DNA from: Gimesia sp.
GTDB lineage: Bacteria > Planctomycetota > Planctomycetia > Planctomycetales > Planctomycetaceae
DNA length: 64,000 nucleotides
Assembly (NCBI RefSeq): GCF_040219335.1
Contig: NZ_JAVJSQ010000025.1
Coordinates: 1 to 64,000 of the forward strand
Direction: 5' to 3'
Shown: positions 45,351-54,398 of the stretch, piece after piece
Layout: every line of letters starts with the position of its first letter
Position numbering within the stretch: position 1 is the first letter of the stretch
Notes under the pieces: model-generated
Database searches by the model: none
What the model saw: the letters and a program-made list of their open reading frames with translations, nothing else
Told to the model about the DNA's origin: nothing
Program-made: the position numbers and the translations under genes

Positions 45351-45445
45351 GGACATTACCGATTCGTCAAAACCACAGATAACCCAATTCTGTATCTCCA
45401 GATTCAAAACTTGGGTAACAAGTGAACGCTGAGTCTTGAAGCGAT

Positions 45446-47965
45446 TTAACGTGAGCGAAAGATGCGGGAAGTCATGACTTCGATCACGATGGTCTCTAAG
45501 CCGTAGTCTTCGGTTTTGACACGCTTCAAGATGTCTTCAATCTCGTACTGGTCTGACCGTTCCATCTGCCGTCCGGTTGAGTAGGTGAGCAGCTTTTCGA
45601 TCAGACAGTGGGTAAATTTATCAAGACGGTTTTCGAGCAGGACCTGTTTAAAGCTCTCGAAGTCTTTGAATGATTCACCGGAAGGCAGTTTACCCGTTGG
45701 ATCGACCTTGGGGCCGCTCCCTTTTCCTCTCGGATGAGGATACTTTTCCCGCCAGCGGCCGATCGGGTCGAATGATTCCAGTGCGTGCCCGTGGGGATCG
45801 ATATTACGATGACAGACGTAACACGTCTGATCCTGGCTGTGTTTGAGCAGTCGCTCACGAATGGTCGTGGCTCCGCTGACATCAGCCTCAATAGCAGGCA
45901 CTTCATCTGGCGGAGGTGGTGGTGGAGATCCGAGCAGATTTTCAAGGACATACACACCACGAGTAACCGGTGATGTATCAACACCGTTGGCGCTGACGGT
46001 CAGCACGCCAGCCATGCCCAGCACCCCCCCACGGTGTCTGGTACCGGAAAGGCTGACACGCTGAAAACCATTTTTCAGTCGCATTTTGTCTTTCTCAGGT
46101 AACTGATAGAGGTGGGCCAGTTTCTTGTCAACAAAGGTATAATCTGCATCCAGGAAATTCTTGACCGATCCGTTTTCATCCAGCAGGGAGCGGAAAAACA
46201 GACGCGCTTCCTGTTTCATCGATTCCGGCAGGTTCTGAGCATAATATTCCCAGGCGGCTCTGCGTGGTGGAGGCTGGTCGCCCATGGCACGCAGATTGAG
46301 CCAGCTGTCCAGAAATCCATTCACGAATTCATCCGAACGGGGATCTTTCAACAGACGTCGAATCTGTTTCTGTAGTTCTTCTTTGTTCTTCAGTTGACCC
46401 GATGCGGCCGCGGCGAACAATTCTGCATCAGGCGGTGCCGTCCAGAGTGCATAGGAAAGACGCGACGCCAGATCATACGGGTGTAATTCGAGTTCTTCCT
46501 CGGGAGTAATCTCACTGAGGTATAAAAACGAGGGCGAGCAGAGTATCAGCTTGACGGTATCGAGGGCTGCCTGACGTGGGGGCGCCTGCTCGGACAGTCG
46601 TTTTTCGTAAAGAGTTTTGATTCGTTGTTGATCGGATTCGTTCAGCGGACGCCGATAGGCCTTTTTCGCAAAGCGATACAGTTGATCCAGGGCATGGGCT
46701 TCCTGGAATCCCTGTTTCCCGAATACGGCGAGTTCTTCTTTACTGCCTCCCGGTTCCGGGAGCGGACCATTGATTTTGATTTCGCTGATCCTGATGTGAG
46801 GCAGCTCTCCTTCGCGAAGCAGAGCACTTCGTCTGACACCTGTCTCAGGATTCTTAAATTCGTCTTTGTAGCGTTTATTGAGCGTAATGACGGATGCCCG
46901 CGACTCGTAAGGTCCGTTTGGAAAAATGAATCGGGGTGTCTGCCCGGCTTCCAGCCAGACGCGAAACTTTAGCCACTCAGGTTTGTCATCCGGAACCACG
47001 GTGCTGGCCAGGATCGGTTCGATGGCCTGGGGGTAATGGATATGCCCTTTCTTCACATCACCCGTCACAACAGCCAGTTGAAACGGTTCCGAAAAGTCGA
47101 TGCGGAAAATCTTGGGATCGTAATGGGTGTCACGGTGCAGCGCCTGGGCCTTAACCTGGATGTCATATAGACCGGAGACCGGTACTCCATCCAGAAAATC
47201 TTCAATGTGTCCATAGCCACCCTGACGTGTGTCGGTATTGGGTTGCTCGTAGAGACAGAGATATCGGTATTTGAACACACTGCGGTGTGCCCCCGACAGT
47301 TCTTCGTACTGTTTGAAATTGTCCTTAAAGTGCCAGGACTTCGGTTTCATCTCGGGTTTTCCCAGACGGGCCTCTACCAGCCGGGAGGCTGCCTGGAAAT
47401 ACTGATCCAGCAGAAATCCGGACGTCACCAGCGACTCGCCGATGTTGTCCATGTGCTGGCTGGTCTCTTCTTTCGGAAAGTCCGCTGTTAATCCCAGCGT
47501 GTCGACCCGCCGGTCAAACAGAGTTGCCAGGGTGTTTTCATATTCCCGATTGGAAAGGCGACGCATGATGGTGCGTGATCCGGTACTTTCGAACTGGCTC
47601 CGTGCTTCCTGAATGCTGTCGCGTAAGGCACCGATTAAAGCGAGTCGTTCTTCGTCGGTTGGCTGGACCGATTCTTCAGGAGGCATTTTTCGCAGCGTGA
47701 CCTGATCGATGATGCTATCCGCGGTAATCAGCTGCTGTTCCGATTTGAGCGGCAGGGAAAATGTTTCGAACTCGCGCTCACCATCAGCGGTTGCGACGTC
47801 ATGGCAATCAAGACAGTATTTTTTCAACAGTCGGGTGACGGTCGGGGCATGCTTGTGTTGCGGCTCTGCTGCAGAGCAGGGAGCCAGCCATGAAAGACAG
47901 CATACGAAACCGCAAACGGCGCGAAATACGCTCATGCTGAAAATCTCATTGAACCGCGTATTCAT
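45446..47965 (-). CDS. DUF1592-type protein with c-type haem motifs (DUF1587/1592/1588/1585 architecture)
   Basis: A planctomycete/verrucomicrobial secreted protein of about 839 residues. The start is placed at ATG 47965, two bases after the upstream stop; a longer frame overlaps the neighbour by 82 bases. After a signal peptide (VCCLSWLAPCSAAE) it has a cytochrome-like CLDCH, the DUF1587 region (RRLSNREYENTLATLF), DUF1592 (ASRLSYALWTAPPDAE), DUF1588 (CYVCHRNIDPHGHALE with a second CxxCH) and DUF1585 at the end (YSTGRQMERSD). It is expected in the periplasm or outside, possibly redox-active in polysaccharide breakdown, but function is not established. It forms a pair with the DUF1552 gene. 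Confidence 0.92.
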   Translation of the reverse strand: MNTRFNEIFSMSVFRAVCGFVCCLSWLAPCSAAEPQHKHAPTVTRLLKKYCLDCHDVATADGEREFETFSLPLKSEQQLITADSIIDQVTLRKMPPEESVQPTDEERLALIGALRDSIQEARSQFESTGSRTIMRRLSNREYENTLATLFDRRVDTLGLTADFPKEETSQHMDNIGESLVTSGFLLDQYFQAASRLVEARLGKPEMKPKSWHFKDNFKQYEELSGAHRSVFKYRYLCLYEQPNTDTRQGGYGHIEDFLDGVPVSGLYDIQVKAQALHRDTHYDPKIFRIDFSEPFQLAVVTGDVKKGHIHYPQAIEPILASTVVPDDKPEWLKFRVWLEAGQTPRFIFPNGPYESRASVITLNKRYKDEFKNPETGVRRSALLREGELPHIRISEIKINGPLPEPGGSKEELAVFGKQGFQEAHALDQLYRFAKKAYRRPLNESDQQRIKTLYEKRLSEQAPPRQAALDTVKLILCSPSFLYLSEITPEEELELHPYDLASRLSYALWTAPPDAELFAAAASGQLKNKEELQKQIRRLLKDPRSDEFVNGFLDSWLNLRAMGDQPPPRRAAWEYYAQNLPESMKQEARLFFRSLLDENGSVKNFLDADYTFVDKKLAHLYQLPEKDKMRLKNGFQRVSLSGTRHRGGVLGMAGVLTVSANGVDTSPVTRGVYVLENLLGSPPPPPPDEVPAIEADVSGATTIRERLLKHSQDQTCYVCHRNIDPHGHALESFDPIGRWREKYPHPRGKGSGPKVDPTGKLPSGESFKDFESFKQVLLENRLDKFTHCLIEKLLTYSTGRQMERSDQYEIEDILKRVKTEDYGLETIVIEVMTSRIFRSR

Positions 47966-47967
47966 CT

Positions 47968-49251
47968 TCAGGAGAACCTTCCGGTACTCGTTCCAAATAC
48001 TTCCTTCTCCACACCCATTCGCTGAGCGATATCCACGAAGAGATTGCACAACGGAACTTTGCCCGGGCCTTTCGCGGGGGCCTGCTTGAATTCACCAGTT
48101 CCATACCCGCCCCCCGCCAGAATAATGGGGAGGTCTGAGTTGGTGTGTGAATTAGCATTCCCCATACCGCTGCCAAACAGGACCGCGGTTGAATCAAGCA
48201 GGGTCTGCTCGCCGTCAGAGATCCCAGCCAGTCGCGACAGGAATTTACCAAACTGTTCGATCTGATAGAGTTCAAGTGTGACCAGATCTGCGATGGACTC
48301 TTCATTATTACCATGATGTGAAAGACCATGGTAAGACTTATTGATGCCCAGGTGTTGTGGCAAAAAGCTGCCGCCGATTTCCAGCGTAGCGATCCGAGTG
48401 GAATCGGTCTGTAACGCCAGCGCGATTAACTCATAGAGCATCGGCAGATCTTCCACGGTGTTCTTATCAGCCGGTTTGTCAAAGGGGGCTTTCGGTTTAG
48501 GCTGATCGGACCAGACCTGGCGGAGCTTCAAGCGTTTTTCGACATCGCGAATGGAGCTGAAATACTCGTCGAGCTTCGCCTTGTCTTCGCTGTTAACTCG
48601 TTTTGAAAGTGAACGGGCTTCGTCGTGAATCGAATCAAGGATCGAGGCCTGTAGTGAGTTCTCTTTCACTTTACGAGCCTGGACCTGTTTTGAATCTGCG
48701 ACAAACAGACGGTCAAACAGCTCGGCAGGCCCCGTGATCGGCGGAACGCGAACGCCTGACTTCGTCCATGAAAGCTGGCAACCACCATGGATGCCACCCT
48801 CAGAACCAACCGTGAGTGACGGAAACCGTGTCTGGTTTCCGATTTCATCTGCGATAAACTGGTCAATGGTGACGTTACCGTCGGTACGGTTCTTGGACTC
48901 GTGATGGAGCAGACCAGACAGGAAGGTGTGCACGGCAAAGTGACCGCCGCGAAGTCCATGATCGAGTCCGCGATAGATGGTCAGCTGATCGCGATTTGCA
49001 GCCAGAGGTTTGAGCAGCTTTGTTTCTTCAAAGTCTTTGCCGGTTTTCTCTGGGAAAAAATGTTTCAGTTGAAAACCAAGTAAATTACCCACCGCGACAA
49101 ACCGTTGGGCACCCGCACCGGCTCCCCGGTCCTCAGAAATCGCTGAGTTCCCTGCGAGGGTGCTACTCATCAGAGAGGGCAACCCTGGTAAAGCGATCGA
49201 TCCGGCAATGGAGCGAATCATGAATCGACGGCGATTGATTTTATTCTTCAT
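47968..49251 (-). CDS. DUF1552 protein with Tat-type signal
   Basis: A 427-residue protein if started at ATG 49251, which places the twin-arginine motif (INRRRFMIR) at the N-terminus; an ATG 48 bases upstream has a GAGAG before it and may be the real start. Family landmarks: FQLKHFFPEKTGKDFE, HAVHTFLSG-like segment, STRIATLEIGGS and VLFGSGMGNANSHTNSDLPI near the end. Sulfatase-fold-like hydrolase structure is suspected for the family but the reaction is unknown. The stop lies two bases before the start of the DUF1592 gene, the usual operon order in planctomycetes. Confidence 0.92.
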   Translation of the reverse strand: MKNKINRRRFMIRSIAGSIALPGLPSLMSSTLAGNSAISEDRGAGAGAQRFVAVGNLLGFQLKHFFPEKTGKDFEETKLLKPLAANRDQLTIYRGLDHGLRGGHFAVHTFLSGLLHHESKNRTDGNVTIDQFIADEIGNQTRFPSLTVGSEGGIHGGCQLSWTKSGVRVPPITGPAELFDRLFVADSKQVQARKVKENSLQASILDSIHDEARSLSKRVNSEDKAKLDEYFSSIRDVEKRLKLRQVWSDQPKPKAPFDKPADKNTVEDLPMLYELIALALQTDSTRIATLEIGGSFLPQHLGINKSYHGLSHHGNNEESIADLVTLELYQIEQFGKFLSRLAGISDGEQTLLDSTAVLFGSGMGNANSHTNSDLPIILAGGGYGTGEFKQAPAKGPGKVPLCNLFVDIAQRMGVEKEVFGTSTGRFS

Positions 49252-49578
49252 GCTGGGAGTCAATCCAATAACTAAGGGAGGCAATACGAAGGAAGGCATT
49301 CAACTCTCTCGAAAGCCATAAGGTTCGAAAATGGTTTCGATGAGCAGCTAAGAGCGTTTTTCATGACGCATGGAGCAGGGCCAGGGGCCTGAACCTGTTC
49401 ATACTATTTTACCCGACAAAGGGACGTAATGCCATGTATCTTTACGACTAGATCCCCATTAATTTGCCTGATCCCGGGGGTGGAGCATGGCTCAGTTTAG
49501 GGTCTTTGCCAGTCAGGGAGAATGGTTAAACAGTGTGGCGACAGGGGATTTCGTTTCTTGCCCTGGTAAGAAATCCTG

Positions 49579-50025
49579 TCAGGATTCCACGTTCATCTTC
49601 CGTTCGACGGCCCAGAATTCATCGATCGATTGGATCGGTTGAGTCTCGTATTTCCCGGGTAACAGGATTACCTTGCGACCGGAATGCTGTGAGACAAGCA
49701 GGCTGACTTCATCCGGGGAAATCTGATCGGGGGGAATTGAAACCGACTTCAGTTCTACATCCTGGCTATTCTGGTCATCGATACCATACTCATGCGGAGG
49801 CAGATAAATGGTGCCGTTGATGAAATCAACAGCGAACGCGATCACCCCGGGGACAAAGAAAAACAGGAGGCCGATGGAATTCAGGCCCACGATTTTCCAG
49901 TCGAGCGGCCCCGCAGGCTGCCCTCTGCGTTCGGGATACAGAATGGTCCCACAACCTGTCAGAGAGCCTGTGAGAACAAGATTGATTCCAGACAATAGAA
50001 AACGGCGTCGAGATGGGCTAAGCAA
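49579..50025 (-). CDS. Small lipoprotein with a membrane segment, YceK/YidQ-like
   Basis: A 148-residue product with a leader that ends at SLTGC (lipobox, about Cys25), then TILYPERRGQPAGPLDWKIV and a hydrophobic segment GLLFFFVPGVIAFAVDFING followed by GTIYLP. This pattern is seen in small bacterial lipoproteins related to YceK/YidQ. The C-terminal part is polar and probably periplasmic. Function is unknown. Confidence 0.75.
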   Translation of the reverse strand: MLSPSRRRFLLSGINLVLTGSLTGCGTILYPERRGQPAGPLDWKIVGLNSIGLLFFFVPGVIAFAVDFINGTIYLPPHEYGIDDQNSQDVELKSVSIPPDQISPDEVSLLVSQHSGRKVILLPGKYETQPIQSIDEFWAVERKMNVES

Positions 50026-50680
50026 AGCGAATGGTCTCCGAATGCTGTACTGCCGCTTGGCCCGGTGTGTGCAGACAGCGCATATCGTTGGTTAATTTGT
50101 AGAATCGAGGGGAAAAATCTGACGAGAATGAATGATCGGGTAGGGGCAGGAGAATACTCGATTCCGTGATCGGGGAAAAGATGGATTTTAAAGCAGCGCT
50201 TTTCAGTGAATCCTGCAGCTTAAATCCCTTATTCCGTGACCTGCTCATGTGGATATCACCTGATCTGAGTCTCTGAAGAAATTGATCAGCCGAAGTGTCG
50301 ACTTACCCCGCAAGAAACGCAGTTATGTCGAGAGCTACGTAATAAAAATGCCTTTTTGATTGGGGGCACGAGATCTCCGATACGTCGTGACAAACAGTCA
50401 GTTTGAAGTTCCGTCCACTTCTCATCACTACGCTCTATCGCTTGGATTGTTCTTGTTGATTTCAACACAGGGATCGCAGCTGTCAGTGCGAATCAGACCG
50501 GAACTGTGATCCTGACTGCCCTCTATACGGGTGGGTTCACACTAAGTAGTGGGATTGGCTGCATGGGGTTTGATACTGAAAATCCAGTATCAAACTACAA
50601 CAATTCTTGAATTGAGCATAGATTCGGGTAACATAATTGAATTCATATTCACTCTGAACATTTTTTTCATTCTGCCTTTT
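50026..50680. other. Intergenic region upstream of the LRR kinase
   Basis: No credible gene: frames on both strands are short and lack ribosome binding sites. The region contains the promoters for the two divergent flanking genes. The long upstream extension of the kinase frame (from 50549) codes for hydrophobic, biased sequence and is probably not translated. Confidence 0.5.
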
Positions 50681-52708
50681 ATGACATTATCCCGCAACCA
50701 ATTTCTGTCACTACTGGATGAAAGCGGTATTTTTTCCGCTAAGGATGTCATTGCACTTCAAGAGACACAGGACGACTCTTCCGAAACCGCCCTGGATCTG
50801 GCAAAGACACTGGTCAAGAATAAGAAGCTCAATGAGTTTCAAATCAAGATGATCCTGCAACACAAAGGTGACCGGCTCGTGTTGGGCGACTATCTGATAT
50901 TGCGCGAGATTGGTGCGGGGGGGATGGGGAAGGTCTATCTGGCAGAGCATCGCCGGATGAAGCGAAAGGTGGCACTGAAAACGCTTCCCACTAAAATTGC
51001 CCTGGATGAAGAATCGATTGGTCGGTTCCAGCGGGAAGTCCAGGCGGCGGCGAAATTGTCTCACCCCAATATCGTGACCGCGTATGACGCCGGGGAAGCC
51101 AAGGGGATCTCTTATTTTGTGATGGAGTATGTTGATGGAATCAATCTGTCAGACCTCATCAAAGAACATGGCGTCCTGCAGGTTGATGTCGCCGTTAACT
51201 ATATCATCCAGGCGGCTAAGGGCCTGGGGTTTGCTCACTCCGAAGGAATTATTCATCGAGACATCAAGCCTGCCAACCTGTTGCTGGATCTGAAGGGCAC
51301 TGTCAAAATCCTGGATATGGGGCTGGCACGAATCGACAATCTAGAGCCTAGTGAGGTGCCGGCCACGCAGCTGACAGAATCGGGAAGTGTGAAGGGGACA
51401 CTCGACTATATGTCACCGGAGCAGGCTCAGAATACACACGCTGCGGATGCACGCTCTGATATTTATAGCCTTGGTTGTTCCCTTTACTATTTACTGACCA
51501 GCAGGGTGATGTATCCGGCTGATTCGTTTGTCAAAAAAATACTCGCTCACCTGGAACAGCCGATCCCCTCGATTCAAAAGCAGCGTCCTGAAGTACCTGA
51601 CGAACTGGAAGCCATCTTTCATAAAATGGTTAGTAAGGAACCCGTTGAACGATATAATTCAACCGCGGAACTGATTGAAGCACTGGAAAGCATACCCTTT
51701 GATCAATCCTCGCAAACAGAACAGCCACAGCAGGAGCCGATTCAGATTCAGCCGGGCCCACGAAAAATTGTGCTGGATGAAGATCTCTCGACACTTTTTT
51801 CTCTCTACAAAGATGATGAGTGCTTTTCTGAGTATGGTCGTATCTGTCTTGATTCTACAGTCATGCAACCGAAAGCACGCTACCCATTTATGAGATGGTT
51901 GTTGCCCCTCGGCTTTCTGGCGCTGTTGTGGTGGGCATTCTCCAATCAGCATCTGTTTTTCAGTCCGCTCAAGAATCCGGCTAAAACTGCTACCGGTGCA
52001 CCTGAAAAAGCCGTTTCAAATCCTGCGGACAAAAAAAGTACCAGTCCCGTCAATCCCGCAGATAATGACAGGGCAGCTGCGTCGAGGGCATTGGAATTAG
52101 GGGGAGTGGTTGAGATTTCAGTCGATGAAGAGCCGCAGGTCATCGAGCAAATATCTGATCTTCCCACCGGGAATTTTCAAACTAGAAAAATCCTGCTGCA
52201 TGAAAATAAGCAGATTCTCGATGAAGACCTTAAGTGGTTCTGCTATTTGAAGAATCTTGAGACATTGGATCTCTATGATACGAACATTACCGATATGGGA
52301 ATCTCACATCTGAAAGCACTGCCAGCGCTAAGCAAGATTGATCTGTACAATACAAAGACAGGTGATACGAGCCTGGAACAATTGAGCCAGTTTGGTACGT
52401 TGCGGTCAATTACGATGCAACACACAGCAGTATCGAGTGAAGGTTTAAAATACCTGTCAGGGCTCTCCAGTCTCGACTCTTTAAATCTGGGGAATACTGG
52501 GATAAATGATTCCGGCCTGACCCATCTGAAAAGCCTGGCAGGTCTTCAATGGTTACAATTATCTTTTACCAATGTGACGGATTCTGGTTTGCTGTATTTG
52601 CAGGATCTGAAGAGTCTGCGCGAACTGTATCTTACCGAAACCCAGGTTACCGATGATGGAAAAAATCTGCTGATGGAAGCGCTCCCCGAATGCAGCATAA
52701 TGCAGTGA
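50681..52708 (+). CDS. Membrane Ser/Thr protein kinase with C-terminal leucine-rich repeats
   Basis: A 675-residue Hanks-type kinase from the ATG at 50681. Residues 1-65 form the helical N-terminal domain of planctomycete kinases. The kinase domain (about 69-345) has glycine loop GAGGMG (78-83), Lys100, HRDIKPAN (Asp194), and DMG (212-214) in place of DFG, with SPEQ after it; all catalytic residues are present. One TM helix (about 405-423, WLLPLGFLALLWWAFSN) leads to extracytoplasmic leucine-rich repeats (about 515-675; LETLDLYDTNITDMGISHL-type units) that probably sense a ligand or partner. Confidence 0.92.
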   Translation: MTLSRNQFLSLLDESGIFSAKDVIALQETQDDSSETALDLAKTLVKNKKLNEFQIKMILQHKGDRLVLGDYLILREIGAGGMGKVYLAEHRRMKRKVALKTLPTKIALDEESIGRFQREVQAAAKLSHPNIVTAYDAGEAKGISYFVMEYVDGINLSDLIKEHGVLQVDVAVNYIIQAAKGLGFAHSEGIIHRDIKPANLLLDLKGTVKILDMGLARIDNLEPSEVPATQLTESGSVKGTLDYMSPEQAQNTHAADARSDIYSLGCSLYYLLTSRVMYPADSFVKKILAHLEQPIPSIQKQRPEVPDELEAIFHKMVSKEPVERYNSTAELIEALESIPFDQSSQTEQPQQEPIQIQPGPRKIVLDEDLSTLFSLYKDDECFSEYGRICLDSTVMQPKARYPFMRWLLPLGFLALLWWAFSNQHLFFSPLKNPAKTATGAPEKAVSNPADKKSTSPVNPADNDRAAASRALELGGVVEISVDEEPQVIEQISDLPTGNFQTRKILLHENKQILDEDLKWFCYLKNLETLDLYDTNITDMGISHLKALPALSKIDLYNTKTGDTSLEQLSQFGTLRSITMQHTAVSSEGLKYLSGLSSLDSLNLGNTGINDSGLTHLKSLAGLQWLQLSFTNVTDSGLLYLQDLKSLRELYLTETQVTDDGKNLLMEALPECSIMQ

Positions 52709-52782
52709 CAGCTGGAAATAAACTGACGCATTAAATTCGATCTCTGAAACATGATTTACCGGCATTGAGAGGAATTGATTTG

Positions 52783-54243
52783 ATGGTGGGCGGGCTGAAA
52801 TTACCAGGAGAAAAAACGGGCAGGAATCCGAGCTTAGAAAAGTCTGTAAAGAAAAATCATTCCTGCAGTCGAGTCAGCATTATTATTGCGGCCCGCAATA
52901 ACGAAAGATATCTGGCAGAAACCATCGAGTCTGCACTTCAGCAATCCATCCCGTGTGAAGTGATTTATTCGGACGACAACAGCATCGACGATTCCCTCGA
53001 ACTGGCCCGGCAATATCAGTCGCAGGGGTTGACTGTTCTGGAGAGTCCTCGGCATCAGGGAGTCTGTGAAACGCGCAACCGTGGTGCCGCTGCATCTTCG
53101 GGGGACTACCTGGTATTTCTGGATGGCGATGACATCATGCCCGCCAATTATATCGAAGAACATTTAAAAGCGATGCGGGATGACACCCCCTTTGTCTATG
53201 GACCGGCTCAGGCGTTTGGTGATTTTTCCATCTTCTGGGATGCACCAGAGTGGGAAGGATCTGACATCTGGCGCAACAATTTTGTCAATACTTCGGCAAT
53301 GTGGCGTCGGAAAGTCTTTGAAGTGGCGGGACGCTGGCGCGAAGGTATCAAAACCATGTGGGACTGGGATCTGGCGTTGCGAGGATCACGCCTGGGAGTT
53401 CCCCGACGCAGCAATGCGACGCTCAAATACCGTCAGCATGCGGCTTCCTGGTCGGCAAACAATCGAGAGAAAACCCATGATCAGCAGGAAGCGTTCATGC
53501 CGGAAGTACGAAAGCTGAATGCGCGCGTCGCTGTGGGATCGATCATCAGCGGTAGAATTCCCAAGTTGTTTCCCGCCTGGATATCTGCTGTTGCCCAGGC
53601 GACACGGCTGCTCGACAACTCCTCAAAACCCGAACTGGTTCTGCTTGATAACAGCAATGATCCCGATTTCCGTATCACGATCGAAAAAGAGGTGAGCCGC
53701 TACTGGTCCACTTTTCAGACGATCAAAATTATTCCATTGGAAGAACGCGTCTCTCACAACCATCAGAGCGAAGAGGAACGGCGAGACGCTGTGTCTCGCT
53801 TCATGGCCCATGCCTGTAATCAACTTCGCACGCACATGGACGGCGAAATTCATTGGATCATTGAAGACGATATCATGGTCCCTATTCAGGCGGGCGCCGA
53901 TTTAATGCAGGCTCTTGTTTCAGGCTGGACACCTCCCAACGCGGTGTCTGGCTGTTATCACAATCGCCATATTCCCAAGTTGTATGTTGGCGGCTGGTGG
54001 AACGAAGATGCGCCCCACGAAATTAGGGATCTGCCTGCAGATCCGTTTCAAGTCGACTACGCAGGTACTGGCTGTTTAATGTACTGGGATTCCAGAACCC
54101 CGCGTTATTGGAGCAGCCATCACGCAGGCATTCCCGCACATGACTGGAACTGGTCAATGGAGTTAACCGGATCAGGGGGGCAGCTGTTGATGTTGCCTCA
54201 AGTCTGTTGCCAGCACGCCATTGACGATTCCAGTTTTGTCTGA
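52783..54243 (+). CDS. Two-domain glycosyltransferase, family 2-like
   Basis: A 486-residue cytoplasmic protein from ATG 52783, chosen over an upstream TTG because GAGAGG precedes it. The first domain (about 28-235) is a GT-A fold with VSIIIAARNNERYL at the nucleotide-binding start and FLDGDD as the metal-binding motif. The second domain (about 245-480) looks like another GT-A-like fold with IHWIIEDDIMVP as its acidic motif and a Trp/His-rich end (GIPAHDWNWSM). The two-domain design suggests a bifunctional enzyme adding two sugars, perhaps to surface glycan. Substrates are unknown. Confidence 0.85.
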   Translation: MVGGLKLPGEKTGRNPSLEKSVKKNHSCSRVSIIIAARNNERYLAETIESALQQSIPCEVIYSDDNSIDDSLELARQYQSQGLTVLESPRHQGVCETRNRGAAASSGDYLVFLDGDDIMPANYIEEHLKAMRDDTPFVYGPAQAFGDFSIFWDAPEWEGSDIWRNNFVNTSAMWRRKVFEVAGRWREGIKTMWDWDLALRGSRLGVPRRSNATLKYRQHAASWSANNREKTHDQQEAFMPEVRKLNARVAVGSIISGRIPKLFPAWISAVAQATRLLDNSSKPELVLLDNSNDPDFRITIEKEVSRYWSTFQTIKIIPLEERVSHNHQSEEERRDAVSRFMAHACNQLRTHMDGEIHWIIEDDIMVPIQAGADLMQALVSGWTPPNAVSGCYHNRHIPKLYVGGWWNEDAPHEIRDLPADPFQVDYAGTGCLMYWDSRTPRYWSSHHAGIPAHDWNWSMELTGSGGQLLMLPQVCCQHAIDDSSFV

Positions 54244-54327
54244 CAGAGGTGGCCAGGGATAGACCAGCTATTCCCGTAGTCAGATTACAAAATGCTTCGC
54301 TCCGTTTGAAAGAATCAGATCAGATTG

Positions 54328-54360
54328 GAAGCGTAAAGAGCCCCTGTCCCTTTAATCCCT
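54328..54360 (-). repeat. Possible diverged REP sequence
   Basis: AAAGAGCCCCTGTCCCTTTA at this position resembles the RAYT-flanking REP AAAGAGTCCTGACCCCTTTA with three or four differences. It lies between convergent genes, far from the RAYT island. Confidence 0.45.
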
Positions 54361-54398
54361 TAATGATGTGGCGAACCTAAGAGAATGGCGACTGCGGT

